Source: Lachnoclostridium sp. UBA3262 (GTDB lineage Bacteria > Bacillota > Clostridia > Lachnospirales > Lachnospiraceae). From it: 5,950 bases of DNA. Of this stretch, positions 1-5,406 are shown piece by piece; within the stretch, counting starts at the first letter, position 1; each line of letters opens with the position of its first letter. The stretch is from positions 1 to 5,950 of the forward strand of contig DEUM01000042.1 of NCBI GenBank assembly GCA_002362575.1, given 5' to 3'. The position numbers were made by a program, and so were the translations under genes. Below the pieces are notes generated by a model that saw only the letters and a program-made list of their open reading frames with translations, was not told the origin of the DNA and ran no database searches.

Positions 1-20
1 TTCGAGCCCTGTAGGTCCCA
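1..20 (+). tRNA. 3' end of a tRNA gene, cut by the window edge
   Basis: The first 20 bases look like the end of a tRNA. Bases 1-7 (TTCGAGC) fit a T-loop, 8-12 (CCTGT) the 3' half of the T-stem, 13-19 (AGGTCCC) the 3' half of the acceptor stem, and A20 the discriminator base. No CCA is encoded. The anticodon lies outside the window, so the amino acid cannot be assigned. The complete tRNA-Met gene begins only 8 bp later on the same strand, so the two are probably processed from one transcript. Confidence 0.75.
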
Positions 21-28
21 TTTAACAC

Positions 29-102
29 GGCGGGATAGCTCAGTTGGCGAGAGCACACGGTTCATACCCGTGGTGTCGCTGGTTCAAATCCAGTTCCCGC
101 TA
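29..102 (+). tRNA. tRNA-Met (CAT anticodon, elongator type)
   Basis: A full cloverleaf can be drawn. The acceptor stem pairs 29-35 with 95-101 (one G-U at the end), with discriminator A102. T36 is U8, and the D-arm has GCTC/GAGC stems. The anticodon stem is CACGG (56-60) with CCGTG (68-72) around loop TTCATAC, giving anticodon CAT at 63-65. The T-stem pairs 78-82 with 90-94 around TTCAAAT. The initiator hallmarks are missing: there is no mismatched first acceptor pair and no three stacked G-C pairs below the anticodon loop. The anticodon arm closely matches the elongator tRNA-Met of Firmicutes as I remember it, rather than the Ile2(CAT) tRNA, but that distinction is from memory. CCA is not encoded and must be added by the CCA-adding enzyme. 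Confidence 0.93.
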
Positions 103-110
103 CTATATAA

Positions 111-143
111 CCCTTGGAGAATTTTCTTCAGGGGTTTCTTTGT
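111..143 (+). terminator. Intrinsic terminator of the tRNA unit
   Basis: Bases 111-120 pair with 125-134 to form a 10 bp stem, with G-U pairs at 114/131 and 117/128, and a 4-base loop. A T-rich tract (TTTCTTTGTT) follows directly. It lies 8 bp after tRNA-Met and ends about 50 bp before ispF, so it should end the tRNA transcript and separate it from ispF. The U-tract is interrupted, so some read-through is possible. Confidence 0.8.
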
Positions 144-155
144 TCCTGTCGGACA

Positions 156-182
156 TTGAAAAATAAGTGAAAGGAGTATAAA
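156..182 (+). promoter_or_regulatory. Possible weak promoter of ispF
   Basis: TTGAAA (156-161) and TATAAA (177-182) are the best hexamers between the terminator and ispF. The spacer is only 15 bp, and the start site would fall within a few bases of the ATG, leaving almost no leader and placing the AAAGGAG ribosome site (170-176) upstream of transcription start. This is therefore a weak call. Read-through from the tRNA unit is an alternative source of ispF mRNA. Confidence 0.25.
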
Positions 183-190
183 GTACAGGA

Positions 191-679
191 ATGGATATAC
201 TGGATGTGAGAGTGGGGCTGGGATATGATGTACATTGCCTTGTGCCGGGGCGTGATTTGATTCTTGGCGGTGTAAAGCTGGAATATAAATATGGATTGCT
301 TGGACATTCGGATGCTGACGTGTTGCTTCATGCTATTATGGATGCAATTCTTGGAGCGGCTGCACTGGGAGATATCGGAAAACATTTTCCAGATACGGAT
401 TCAGCATATAAGGGGGCTTCGAGTATGCGGCTGGCAGATTATGTGCGGGAACTCGTATGGCGTGAGGGCTACCGAATCGGGAATGTGGATGCAACCGTTA
501 TTGCACAGGAACCGAAAATGAGTCCATTTATCGGACAGATGAGAAAAAATATTGCGAAAGTATTTCATGTAGAGGTGTCACAGGTAAACGTGAAGGCAAC
601 GACAGAGGAGGGGCTTGGCTTTACCGGGGAAGGTAAAGGGATTTCGGCACAGGCAATATGTACACTAAGGAAAATATAG
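191..679 (+). CDS. ispF: 2-C-methyl-D-erythritol 2,4-cyclodiphosphate synthase
   Basis: IspF is a cytosolic enzyme of the MEP isoprenoid pathway. It converts CDP-methylerythritol 2-phosphate to the cyclic 2,4-diphosphate and releases CMP; the family works as a trimer with a divalent metal. The 162-residue product has the full set of family signatures. GYDVH (11-15) and the GHSDADVLLHA segment (38-48) supply the metal ligands Asp13, His15 and His47. GDIGKHFPDTD lies at 60-70, NVDATVIAQEPKM at 98-110, and KATTEEGLGFTGEGKG at 135-150. Family members usually start with MRxGxGYDVH, which here corresponds to the GTG at 206. The ATG at 191 adds five residues and has AAAGGAG 14 bases upstream and AGGA directly adjacent, so neither start has ideal spacing. 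I kept ATG because it is the first possible start after an in-frame stop. The gene follows the tRNA terminator and probably shares its mRNA with the acetyltransferase gene 30 bp downstream. No other MEP gene is in the window. Confidence 0.97.
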   Translation: MDILDVRVGLGYDVHCLVPGRDLILGGVKLEYKYGLLGHSDADVLLHAIMDAILGAAALGDIGKHFPDTDSAYKGASSMRLADYVRELVWREGYRIGNVDATVIAQEPKMSPFIGQMRKNIAKVFHVEVSQVNVKATTEEGLGFTGEGKGISAQAICTLRKI

Positions 680-709
680 GCGATTCAATACAGAAGCAGG
701 AGAGAGGGA

Positions 710-1561
710 ATGAAAACTCATAAAAAGTTGTGGAAAGAAGTGTTTCATGATTCAAAAGAATATATTGAATATTATTTTGCCAATAAAGCTGTGCGCAGTG
801 GTGTGTATTCGGACTATGATGATGGTCATTTGTGTGCTATGGCATACTTTACACCATATGAAGCGATGTTTATGGGACGGGAATGTAAGACGCATTATAT
901 TGTAGGAGTAGCAACGGATAAAAATTACAGACATCAGAAACGAATGACAAAGCTGCTGGAACAAGGTATTGCGGTGTGCTTTCAAGAGGAGAGCCCGTTG
1001 GTATTTCTTTCGCCGGAAACACCGAGGGTATATAAGACGCTGGGATTTGTCGGAACGTATTGGCGGGAAACGACTACAGTTAATTATACAGGAGAACGCT
1101 GGTATAAAACAGTGCCTTTTAATGAACTGAATAAAAAGGGAAAAGACGAACTGGCAGAGTTTGCGGAAGCTATGCTGTTGTCAGAGGGCTTTGAACTGTA
1201 CTTGAAACATTCAGCAGGATATTATGAGGAGATAGAAAAAGAACTCAATGCGCTGAATGGAGGCGTGCTGGTGCTGTATGAAGGGCAGGAGATTGTAGCG
1301 GCAGCGAACTATATTTGTGAGGAAGGACAAATGGAAGTGACAGAGTTAATCTGCCAGAAGGATAAAGGGAAAAAGGTAGTAGAAACAATAAGTGACCATC
1401 TAGGCACAGCATTTCTCAAAATAGATGACAGTTATTTTATTTCTGAAATAGAGGGAAAAGGAATTGTCAGGGAAAAACAGGAAAAGCCATATATTATGTA
1501 TAAAATTACGTCGACAGAGGAGTCGCCGGAACTTCGCTGCTATATCAATGACATAACATAA
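710..1561 (+). CDS. Eis-like GNAT acetyltransferase homologue with degenerate acetyl-CoA loop
   Basis: The 283-residue product resembles the two-lobed Eis-like GNAT proteins common in Clostridia. The N-terminal lobe (about 1-125) carries the strand-loop-helix YIVGVATDKNYRHQKRMTKLL (63-83, shown in part by YIVGVATDKNY), then LVFLSPETPRVYKTLGF (97-113), the usual late GNAT strand. The second lobe (about 140-265) contains YYEEIEKEL and GGVLVLYEGQEIVAAANY, like the second half of Eis-type proteins. The C-terminal SCP2-like domain of mycobacterial Eis is absent, and the protein has no signal peptide or membrane segment. In the GNAT family the loop at 73-79 normally reads R-x-x-G-x-G/A and binds the CoA pyrophosphate; here it is YRHQKRM, with no glycine. 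The enzyme may be weak, altered or inactive, and I cannot name a substrate. The ribosome site AGGAGAG (699-705) is well placed before ATG 710. The gene lies 30 bp after ispF with no terminator between them, so co-transcription is likely, though a functional link is not evident. Its last 17 bp overlap the convergent ATPase gene. Confidence 0.8.
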   Translation: MKTHKKLWKEVFHDSKEYIEYYFANKAVRSGVYSDYDDGHLCAMAYFTPYEAMFMGRECKTHYIVGVATDKNYRHQKRMTKLLEQGIAVCFQEESPLVFLSPETPRVYKTLGFVGTYWRETTTVNYTGERWYKTVPFNELNKKGKDELAEFAEAMLLSEGFELYLKHSAGYYEEIEKELNALNGGVLVLYEGQEIVAAANYICEEGQMEVTELICQKDKGKKVVETISDHLGTAFLKIDDSYFISEIEGKGIVREKQEKPYIMYKITSTEESPELRCYINDIT

Positions 1562-3707
1562 GCTGCAGAATTGGAAGAATTCCAAAGAAATTTGGGAAGA
1601 GGAAAAATGCCCCGGCAAAGAGTATGGTGATACCGATACAAATCATAAATCGCCGGTGAGTCATTGGGTGGCAGACAAAGGCAACGACAGAAAGGCTGAC
1701 TGCCCCCCCTGCCAGAAGGTTTAAGGTGCTGACAACGATATCACTGAAATGAAACGGTATGGCAATAATCTGAATGGCGGCGAGCGCGCCCACCAGTGTG
1801 AGGGCGCACGGAAGTGAAATCCGCAGAACGTGGCGGAGAAAACCGGTTGTTGTCACCTTCTCATGCTGTTCCAGTGTGAGGAGGAAGCTAGGAATACCGA
1901 TAGCGGTTGCACCAATCAAACTTAATTGAATTGGTGTAAATGGATATGGTTTTCCTATAATAATAAACAAAATACAAAGAAGGATGGAATAAATAGTTTT
2001 TGTCAGATAGAGGGCACTGACTCTCTCAATATTGGCAATGACAGTCCGTCCTTCTTTTACTATATTTTTCATTGAGGAGAAATCCGAATCCATCAGCACA
2101 ATGTGCGCACTCTGTTTGGCGGCATCCGCACCGTTTGCCATAGCGATACCACAGTCGGAGTCCTTTAGGGCGAGAACATCATTTACGCCGTCACCAACCA
2201 TGCCGACAACATAGTCATGGGCCTGATAGGCTTCAATGATGGATTGTTTCATTTCCGGTGAAACCCTGCCAAACACAGTGTATTTTTCAACAGCTTCCTG
2301 TAATTCCTCCGGCGTGTCTGACAAAGTAGTTGTATCGATATAGTGCTCAGCGCCTGTAATACCGGCGCGTACCCCTACAGAAGAAACGGTAGCGGGACTG
2401 TCTCCGGAGATAACCTTTACAGCGACGCCTTGTTCTTCAAAGAAACGGAAGGTATCAATGGCATCCTCCTTAATGCAGTCAGAAAGGATAATAAGACCAA
2501 GCGGCATGACCTGTTCCAGTGCCTCCGGCGAATCTGCCAGTGAATGGCAGGAAGCAAGAAGCAGAACACGGAATCCATGGGCGGCATAATGGTCTGCTTT
2601 CTCTAAAACAGCATTTTCCGTAGTCAGAAAATCCGGTGCGCCCAGTATATAGCTGCCCTTGTCAGTAAACGTAACTCCCATGAACTTACGCCGGGAGCTA
2701 AATGGAATAGAATCCATGACAGGAAATGGTTTTGTGTCGTGGAAATAGCGTTGCAGCGCCTCGCTGGTGGCGTTGGTATCGGAGAAATGGAAGACCAGTC
2801 CATCCATAATCTGCCTGATATCTTCTTCATTTTCACTAAGCGGTAAAATGGAGTCTACATTCAAATCGCCGGTGGTGATGGTGCCCGTCTTATCAAGGCA
2901 AAGTACATTAACACGAGCGAGTGCTTCGATTGCCTCCATCTCCTGAACAAGTGCTTTCTTTTTGGCAAGGCGTCCAACACCGAGAATAAAAGAAACGCTT
3001 GTAAGAAGTACCAGCCCTTCCGGAATCATACCAAGGACGCCGGCTACTGTATTGACAAGGGAATCGGAAAAGCCCTCTTTTGCGCGGAAAAACTGGATGC
3101 AAAAAAGGGTAATCCCTATCGGGATAATGGCGTAGCTGACGTATTTAATAATTTTCTTTATAGAATCCTGCATTTCGGAAGTGGCACGCTTTTTCGTGCT
3201 GGCTTTTCTGACCAGCTTGGTAGCATAGTTGTCTTCACCGGTGTGGATAACCCGGCCGTCACCGCTTCCGGCTACAACGTGGCTTCCGGAAAATAAAGTA
3301 TCCCCCGGCTTTTTATGAACCGGAACAGATTCCCCGGTCAAAAGGGATTCATTTACTTCCATTCCTTCTGAGGACAGCACAGTGCAGTCGGCAGCTATCT
3401 GGTCGCCAATGGTTAGACGAATCGTATCATTTACTTTTAATTCTGCAATCGGGATTTCATGGATTTCGCCATTTTCAATAAGTCTGGCTTTTGTAGCAGT
3501 AATAACAGAAAGGGCGTCAATTAATTTTTTAACCTTTAACTCCTGAATAATTCCAATCAAAGAATTGGAAATCACAATCCCCATAAACAGCATATTTTTA
3601 TACTGTCCGGACAAAAGAATAAGTCCGGCGAGAACCAGATTGAGCATATTAAAATATGTAATTGTATGGGATATTACAATTTGAAATTTAGTTCTGGAAG
3701 ATTTCAT
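1545..3707 (-). CDS. P-type cation-transporting ATPase (CtpE/Exp7-like), short at the N-terminus
   Basis: This is a membrane P-type ATPase of 720 residues from the start chosen here. All catalytic motifs are intact: actuator TGES (124-127), PEGL in the fourth membrane helix (229-232), the phosphorylation site DKTGT with Asp272, ISGD (434-437) and hinge GDGVND (505-510). Hydrophobic helices appear near 21-34, 39-57, 189-207, 217-245, 565-585, 592-612, 628-650, 657-679 and 687-704. The IGIPSFLLTLE segment and the spacing resemble mycobacterial CtpE and streptococcal Exp7. CtpE is reported to function in Ca2+ uptake, but the ion here is not proven. An in-frame ATG at 3734 would add nine residues, but it lies at the predicted transcription start and has no ribosome site. 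ATG 3707 has AAGGGGTGG 7 bases upstream, so I chose it. Relatives as I recall them have about 30 more N-terminal residues (a GLTxxEV-type helix) and more at the C-terminus, where a tenth helix is not clear. The gene has its own promoter and no visible terminator. Confidence 0.9.
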   Translation of the reverse strand: MKSSRTKFQIVISHTITYFNMLNLVLAGLILLSGQYKNMLFMGIVISNSLIGIIQELKVKKLIDALSVITATKARLIENGEIHEIPIAELKVNDTIRLTIGDQIAADCTVLSSEGMEVNESLLTGESVPVHKKPGDTLFSGSHVVAGSGDGRVIHTGEDNYATKLVRKASTKKRATSEMQDSIKKIIKYVSYAIIPIGITLFCIQFFRAKEGFSDSLVNTVAGVLGMIPEGLVLLTSVSFILGVGRLAKKKALVQEMEAIEALARVNVLCLDKTGTITTGDLNVDSILPLSENEEDIRQIMDGLVFHFSDTNATSEALQRYFHDTKPFPVMDSIPFSSRRKFMGVTFTDKGSYILGAPDFLTTENAVLEKADHYAAHGFRVLLLASCHSLADSPEALEQVMPLGLIILSDCIKEDAIDTFRFFEEQGVAVKVISGDSPATVSSVGVRAGITGAEHYIDTTTLSDTPEELQEAVEKYTVFGRVSPEMKQSIIEAYQAHDYVVGMVGDGVNDVLALKDSDCGIAMANGADAAKQSAHIVLMDSDFSSMKNIVKEGRTVIANIERVSALYLTKTIYSILLCILFIIIGKPYPFTPIQLSLIGATAIGIPSFLLTLEQHEKVTTTGFLRHVLRISLPCALTLVGALAAIQIIAIPFHFSDIVVSTLNLLAGGAVSLSVVAFVCHPMTHRRFMICIGITILFAGAFFLFPNFFGILPILQLMLCH

Positions 3708-3714
3708 TAGATAA

Positions 3715-3723
3715 CCACCCCTT
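3715..3723 (-). promoter_or_regulatory. Ribosome binding site fixing the ATPase start
   Basis: The minus strand reads AAGGGGTGG, then seven bases, then ATG at 3707. It resembles the anti-Shine-Dalgarno target AAGGAGGTG with one base missing. No such site precedes the in-frame ATG at 3734, which is why the shorter ATPase reading was preferred. Confidence 0.75.
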
Positions 3724-3734
3724 ATGTCATACAT

Positions 3735-3752
3735 ATAGTTATAGTATATAGT
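3735..3752. repeat. Three ATAGT direct repeats over the ATPase -10 region
   Basis: On the plus strand ATAGT occurs at 3735-3739, 3741-3745 and 3748-3752, with gaps of 1 and 2 bases. Together they form an AT-rich block that includes an imperfect ATATAG/GTATAT dyad. The block covers the predicted -10 box and start site of the ATPase gene. It could be an operator for a repressor, but AT-rich promoters can produce such patterns by chance and no regulator gene is in the window. Confidence 0.3.
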
Positions 3753-3771
3753 AATGCAGGAGAGCGGTCAA
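3743..3771 (-). promoter_or_regulatory. Sigma-A promoter of the P-type ATPase gene
   Basis: On the minus strand TTGACC (3771-3766) is followed after exactly 17 bp by TATACT (3748-3743), each one base from consensus. The start site should lie near 3735, giving a leader of about 28 bases that contains only the ribosome site. No riboswitch or T-box fits in this space. The -35 box begins where the U-tract of the tRNA-Thr terminator ends. Confidence 0.82.
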
Positions 3772-3799
3772 TAAAAAAATACTCTCCAAAAAGGAGAGC
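3772..3799 (-). terminator. Intrinsic terminator of tRNA-Thr
   Basis: Read on the minus strand, GCTCTCC (3799-3793) pairs with GGAGAGT (3787-3781) around a TTTTT loop. This gives seven pairs including one closing G-U. A run of T residues (3780-3772, ATTTTTTTA) follows at once. It starts 8 bases after the tRNA-Thr gene and is a strong rho-independent terminator. Confidence 0.92.
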
Positions 3800-3806
3800 A
3801 TTGATA

Positions 3807-3879
3807 AGCTGCCTAGGGGACTTGAACCCCCGACCTCCGCCTTACCAAGGCGACGCGCTACCGACTGCGCCAAGGCAGC
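3807..3879 (-). tRNA. tRNA-Thr (GGT anticodon)
   Basis: The minus strand folds into a complete 73-base cloverleaf. The acceptor stem GCTGCCT (3879-3873) pairs with AGGCAGC (3814-3808), with discriminator T at 3807. The D-stem is GCGC/GCGC around AGTCGGTA. The anticodon stem TCGCC/GGCGG has one closing U-G pair and loop TTGGTAA, so the anticodon is GGT (3846-3844). The T-arm is GGGGG, TTCAAGT, CCCCT. CCA is not encoded. The gene stands alone between its own promoter and terminator, just downstream of sigH. A short GTAAG/CTTAC hairpin (3885-3899) lies in the 5' leader that RNase P removes. Confidence 0.97.
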
Positions 3880-3907
3880 AATCTGTAAGAAAACCTTACG
3901 AATTGTT

Positions 3908-3936
3908 ATTGTATCAAAAGATAGGGGGGATGTCAA
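3908..3936 (-). promoter_or_regulatory. Near-consensus promoter of tRNA-Thr
   Basis: On the minus strand a perfect TTGACA (3936-3931) is followed after 17 bp by TACAAT (3913-3908). Transcription should begin near 3901, about 22 bases before the mature tRNA. The spacer contains a run of six C residues (six G on the plus strand, 3924-3929). High promoter strength is expected for a tRNA gene. Confidence 0.9.
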
Positions 3937-3959
3937 CTGATTTTCTTGACTTTGGTATT

Positions 3960-4610
3960 TCACTTATAAGGAGAAGTTTCTAGAATATTATTTACCGGAA
4001 ACTTGCCCAATTTTTTCTTTATCCTTTGTAAAGCATTATCAATCGACTTTGCGCTTTTTCCAAGTCGAAGGGCAATCTGACGGTAATCGCAGCCGTCGAT
4101 ATACAACTCGACAACGGCTTTCTCAAACGGACTAAGTCTGCTTTCAATGGCGCTCTCAATGTCAGTTACATTTTCGCGGTCTATCAGAATATCCTCAGGA
4201 TTCATCAGCTCAGCCGGCTGCAGGGTATTTACTAAAATTTCATTAGAAGTCATTTCCTCCGGCTTGTTTGCAGAGGAATAAAGGGAAATATATGTATTTA
4301 AGGGGGAGTTTTTCAAGCGGTTAGCTCCCTTAATGACATTGTAGAGCTGGCGTTCAATACAAAGGTTGGCAAATTTAAGGAATGAGCCCTCCTGTTCGGG
4401 GTTAAAGTCACGAATTGCTTTGTATAAAGCAATCATACCCTCCTGAATCAGGTCGTCATTTTCTCCGCCAATCAGATAAAGCGTCCGCGCTTTTTTACGG
4501 ACGAGGGATTTATGTTTTTCTAATAGATAATCAATTGCCTTAACCTCACCATTTCGGTATCGGATAAGAATTTCTTCATCTGTATAGAGGGAATAATCAA
4601 AATCCATCAT
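3960..4610 (-). CDS. sigH: RNA polymerase sporulation sigma factor SigH (Spo0H)
   Basis: Sigma-H directs RNA polymerase to early sporulation and transition-state promoters in endospore-forming Firmicutes. The 216-residue product matches the family in length and content. Region 2 spans about 25-105, with the core-binding and -10 recognition helices DLIQEGMIALYKAIRDF (53-69) and FANLCIERQLYNVIKGANR (80-98). A linker follows at 106-150. Region 4 spans about 155-205, with a helix-turn-helix ending in SAKSIDNALQRIKKKL (186-201) that is nearly the same as in Bacillus subtilis SigH. The start ATG overlaps the rlmB stop by 4 bp and has AGGAG six bases upstream, inside rlmB. A second ATG follows at once (Met-Met), so either may serve. 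This layout suggests translational coupling to rlmB. In Bacillus, yacP lies between rlmB and sigH; here it is absent. No terminator is visible after the stop codon. Confidence 0.95.
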   Translation of the reverse strand: MMDFDYSLYTDEEILIRYRNGEVKAIDYLLEKHKSLVRKKARTLYLIGGENDDLIQEGMIALYKAIRDFNPEQEGSFLKFANLCIERQLYNVIKGANRLKNSPLNTYISLYSSANKPEEMTSNEILVNTLQPAELMNPEDILIDRENVTDIESAIESRLSPFEKAVVELYIDGCDYRQIALRLGKSAKSIDNALQRIKKKLGKFPVNNILETSPYK

Positions 4611-5374
4611 GCAAATCTCCTTTGACGTACAATTTCATAGGCAAAAATGCCGGCAGCAACAGAAGCGTTTAAGGAATCAATATCTCCTGACATGGGAATC
4701 GAAGCGACATAATCACAGTGCTCCTTAACCAGACGGCTTACTCCATTTCCTTCATTGCCAATGACCAGACCGATAGAGCCAGTAAGGTTATGGTTGTACA
4801 TGACATCGCCATCCATATCAGCACAGGCAAACCACATACCCCTTTCCTTTAATTCTTCCATACAAGCGACAAGGTTGGTAACTTTTGCAACAGGCGTATA
4901 GTGGATGGCACCGGCAGAAGCCTTTACAACGGCAGCAGTAAGTCCGACTGCCCGGCGTTTTGGGATAATGACGCCGTGTGCTCCGGCGAGGTTGGCAGTA
5001 CGAATAATAGCGCCAAGGTTGTGTGGATCCTCAATGCCATCAAGCAAAAAGAAAAAAGGTATCTCTTTACGTGCTTCAGCAAGTGCAAACATATCCTCAA
5101 TGGAGCTATAACGGAAAGCAGAAAGAATAGCGATGACACCCTGGTGATGTCCAGTCCCGCTCATATGGTCTAAGCGTTCCTTCGGGACAAAATCAATCAT
5201 TGTATCATTTTTCTTTGCTTCCCTTAATATAGAAAGCACAGGTCCGTCCTTGCAATTTTTTTGTATAAAAAGACGTTCTATGAGCTTCCCGGCACGAAAA
5301 GCTTCTAGAACACTGTGCCTTCCTTCAATTTTAGATTCGGCGGTAGATTCATGGAGGTTTTTAGTCTCTGACAT
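4607..5374 (-). CDS. rlmB: 23S rRNA 2'-O-ribose methyltransferase RlmB (TrmH/SpoU family)
   Basis: RlmB-type enzymes transfer a methyl group from S-adenosylmethionine to the 2'-OH of a 23S rRNA guanosine (G2251 in E. coli). The 255 residues match the family length. The N-terminal RNA-binding domain covers about 14-85 (IEGRHSVLEAFRAGK, GTGHHQGVIA). The knotted SPOUT catalytic domain follows, with motif 1 LLDGIEDPHNLGAIIRTA (110-127) holding Asn119 and Arg125, motif 2 GLVIGNEGNGVSRLV (202-216) with Glu208, and motif 3 IPMSGDIDSLNASVAAGI (226-243), which helps form the knot that binds the methyl donor. The start has GAAAGGA six bases upstream. mrnC lies 32 bp upstream and sigH overlaps the stop codon, which is the conserved Firmicutes order. 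The exact target base is inferred from the family; some TrmH-type paralogues modify other sites. Confidence 0.93.
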   Translation of the reverse strand: MSETKNLHESTAESKIEGRHSVLEAFRAGKLIERLFIQKNCKDGPVLSILREAKKNDTMIDFVPKERLDHMSGTGHHQGVIAILSAFRYSSIEDMFALAEARKEIPFFFLLDGIEDPHNLGAIIRTANLAGAHGVIIPKRRAVGLTAAVVKASAGAIHYTPVAKVTNLVACMEELKERGMWFACADMDGDVMYNHNLTGSIGLVIGNEGNGVSRLVKEHCDYVASIPMSGDIDSLNASVAAGIFAYEIVRQRRFA

Positions 5375-5406
5375 AATGTATCCTTTCTGTGTATAAAGTA
5401 AAATAA

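Noticed and set aside
170..194. Possible sigma-H-type promoter (AAAGGAGTA with GAAT) before ispF
   Set aside because: The spacing between the two elements is too short and the AGGAG is better explained as a ribosome site.
128..385. An 85-codon minus-strand frame over the tRNA terminator and ispF start
   Set aside because: It lies antisense to the well-supported ispF gene and has no recognisable protein features.
1571..1585. Perfect inverted repeat TTGGAAGAATTCCAA
   Set aside because: It lies inside the ATPase coding region, has only a 6 bp stem and has no T-run on either side, so it is not a credible terminator.
3708..3734. Nine-residue N-terminal extension of the ATPase from ATG 3734
   Set aside because: That ATG sits at the predicted transcription start with no ribosome site, and the extension encodes the AAGGGGTGG site of the downstream ATG.
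3932..3950. GTCAA/TTGAC inverted repeat around the tRNA-Thr -35 box
   Set aside because: The arms are only 5 bp and one is simply the -35 hexamer; there is no T-run, so neither operator nor terminator is supported.
3739..3963. A 74-codon open frame on the minus strand across the tRNA-Thr region
   Set aside because: It is a translation through the tRNA gene, its promoter and terminator, with no ribosome site.
4901..5173. Overlapping open frames on both strands within rlmB
   Set aside because: They are shadows of the intact rlmB frame, whose motifs run through this stretch.
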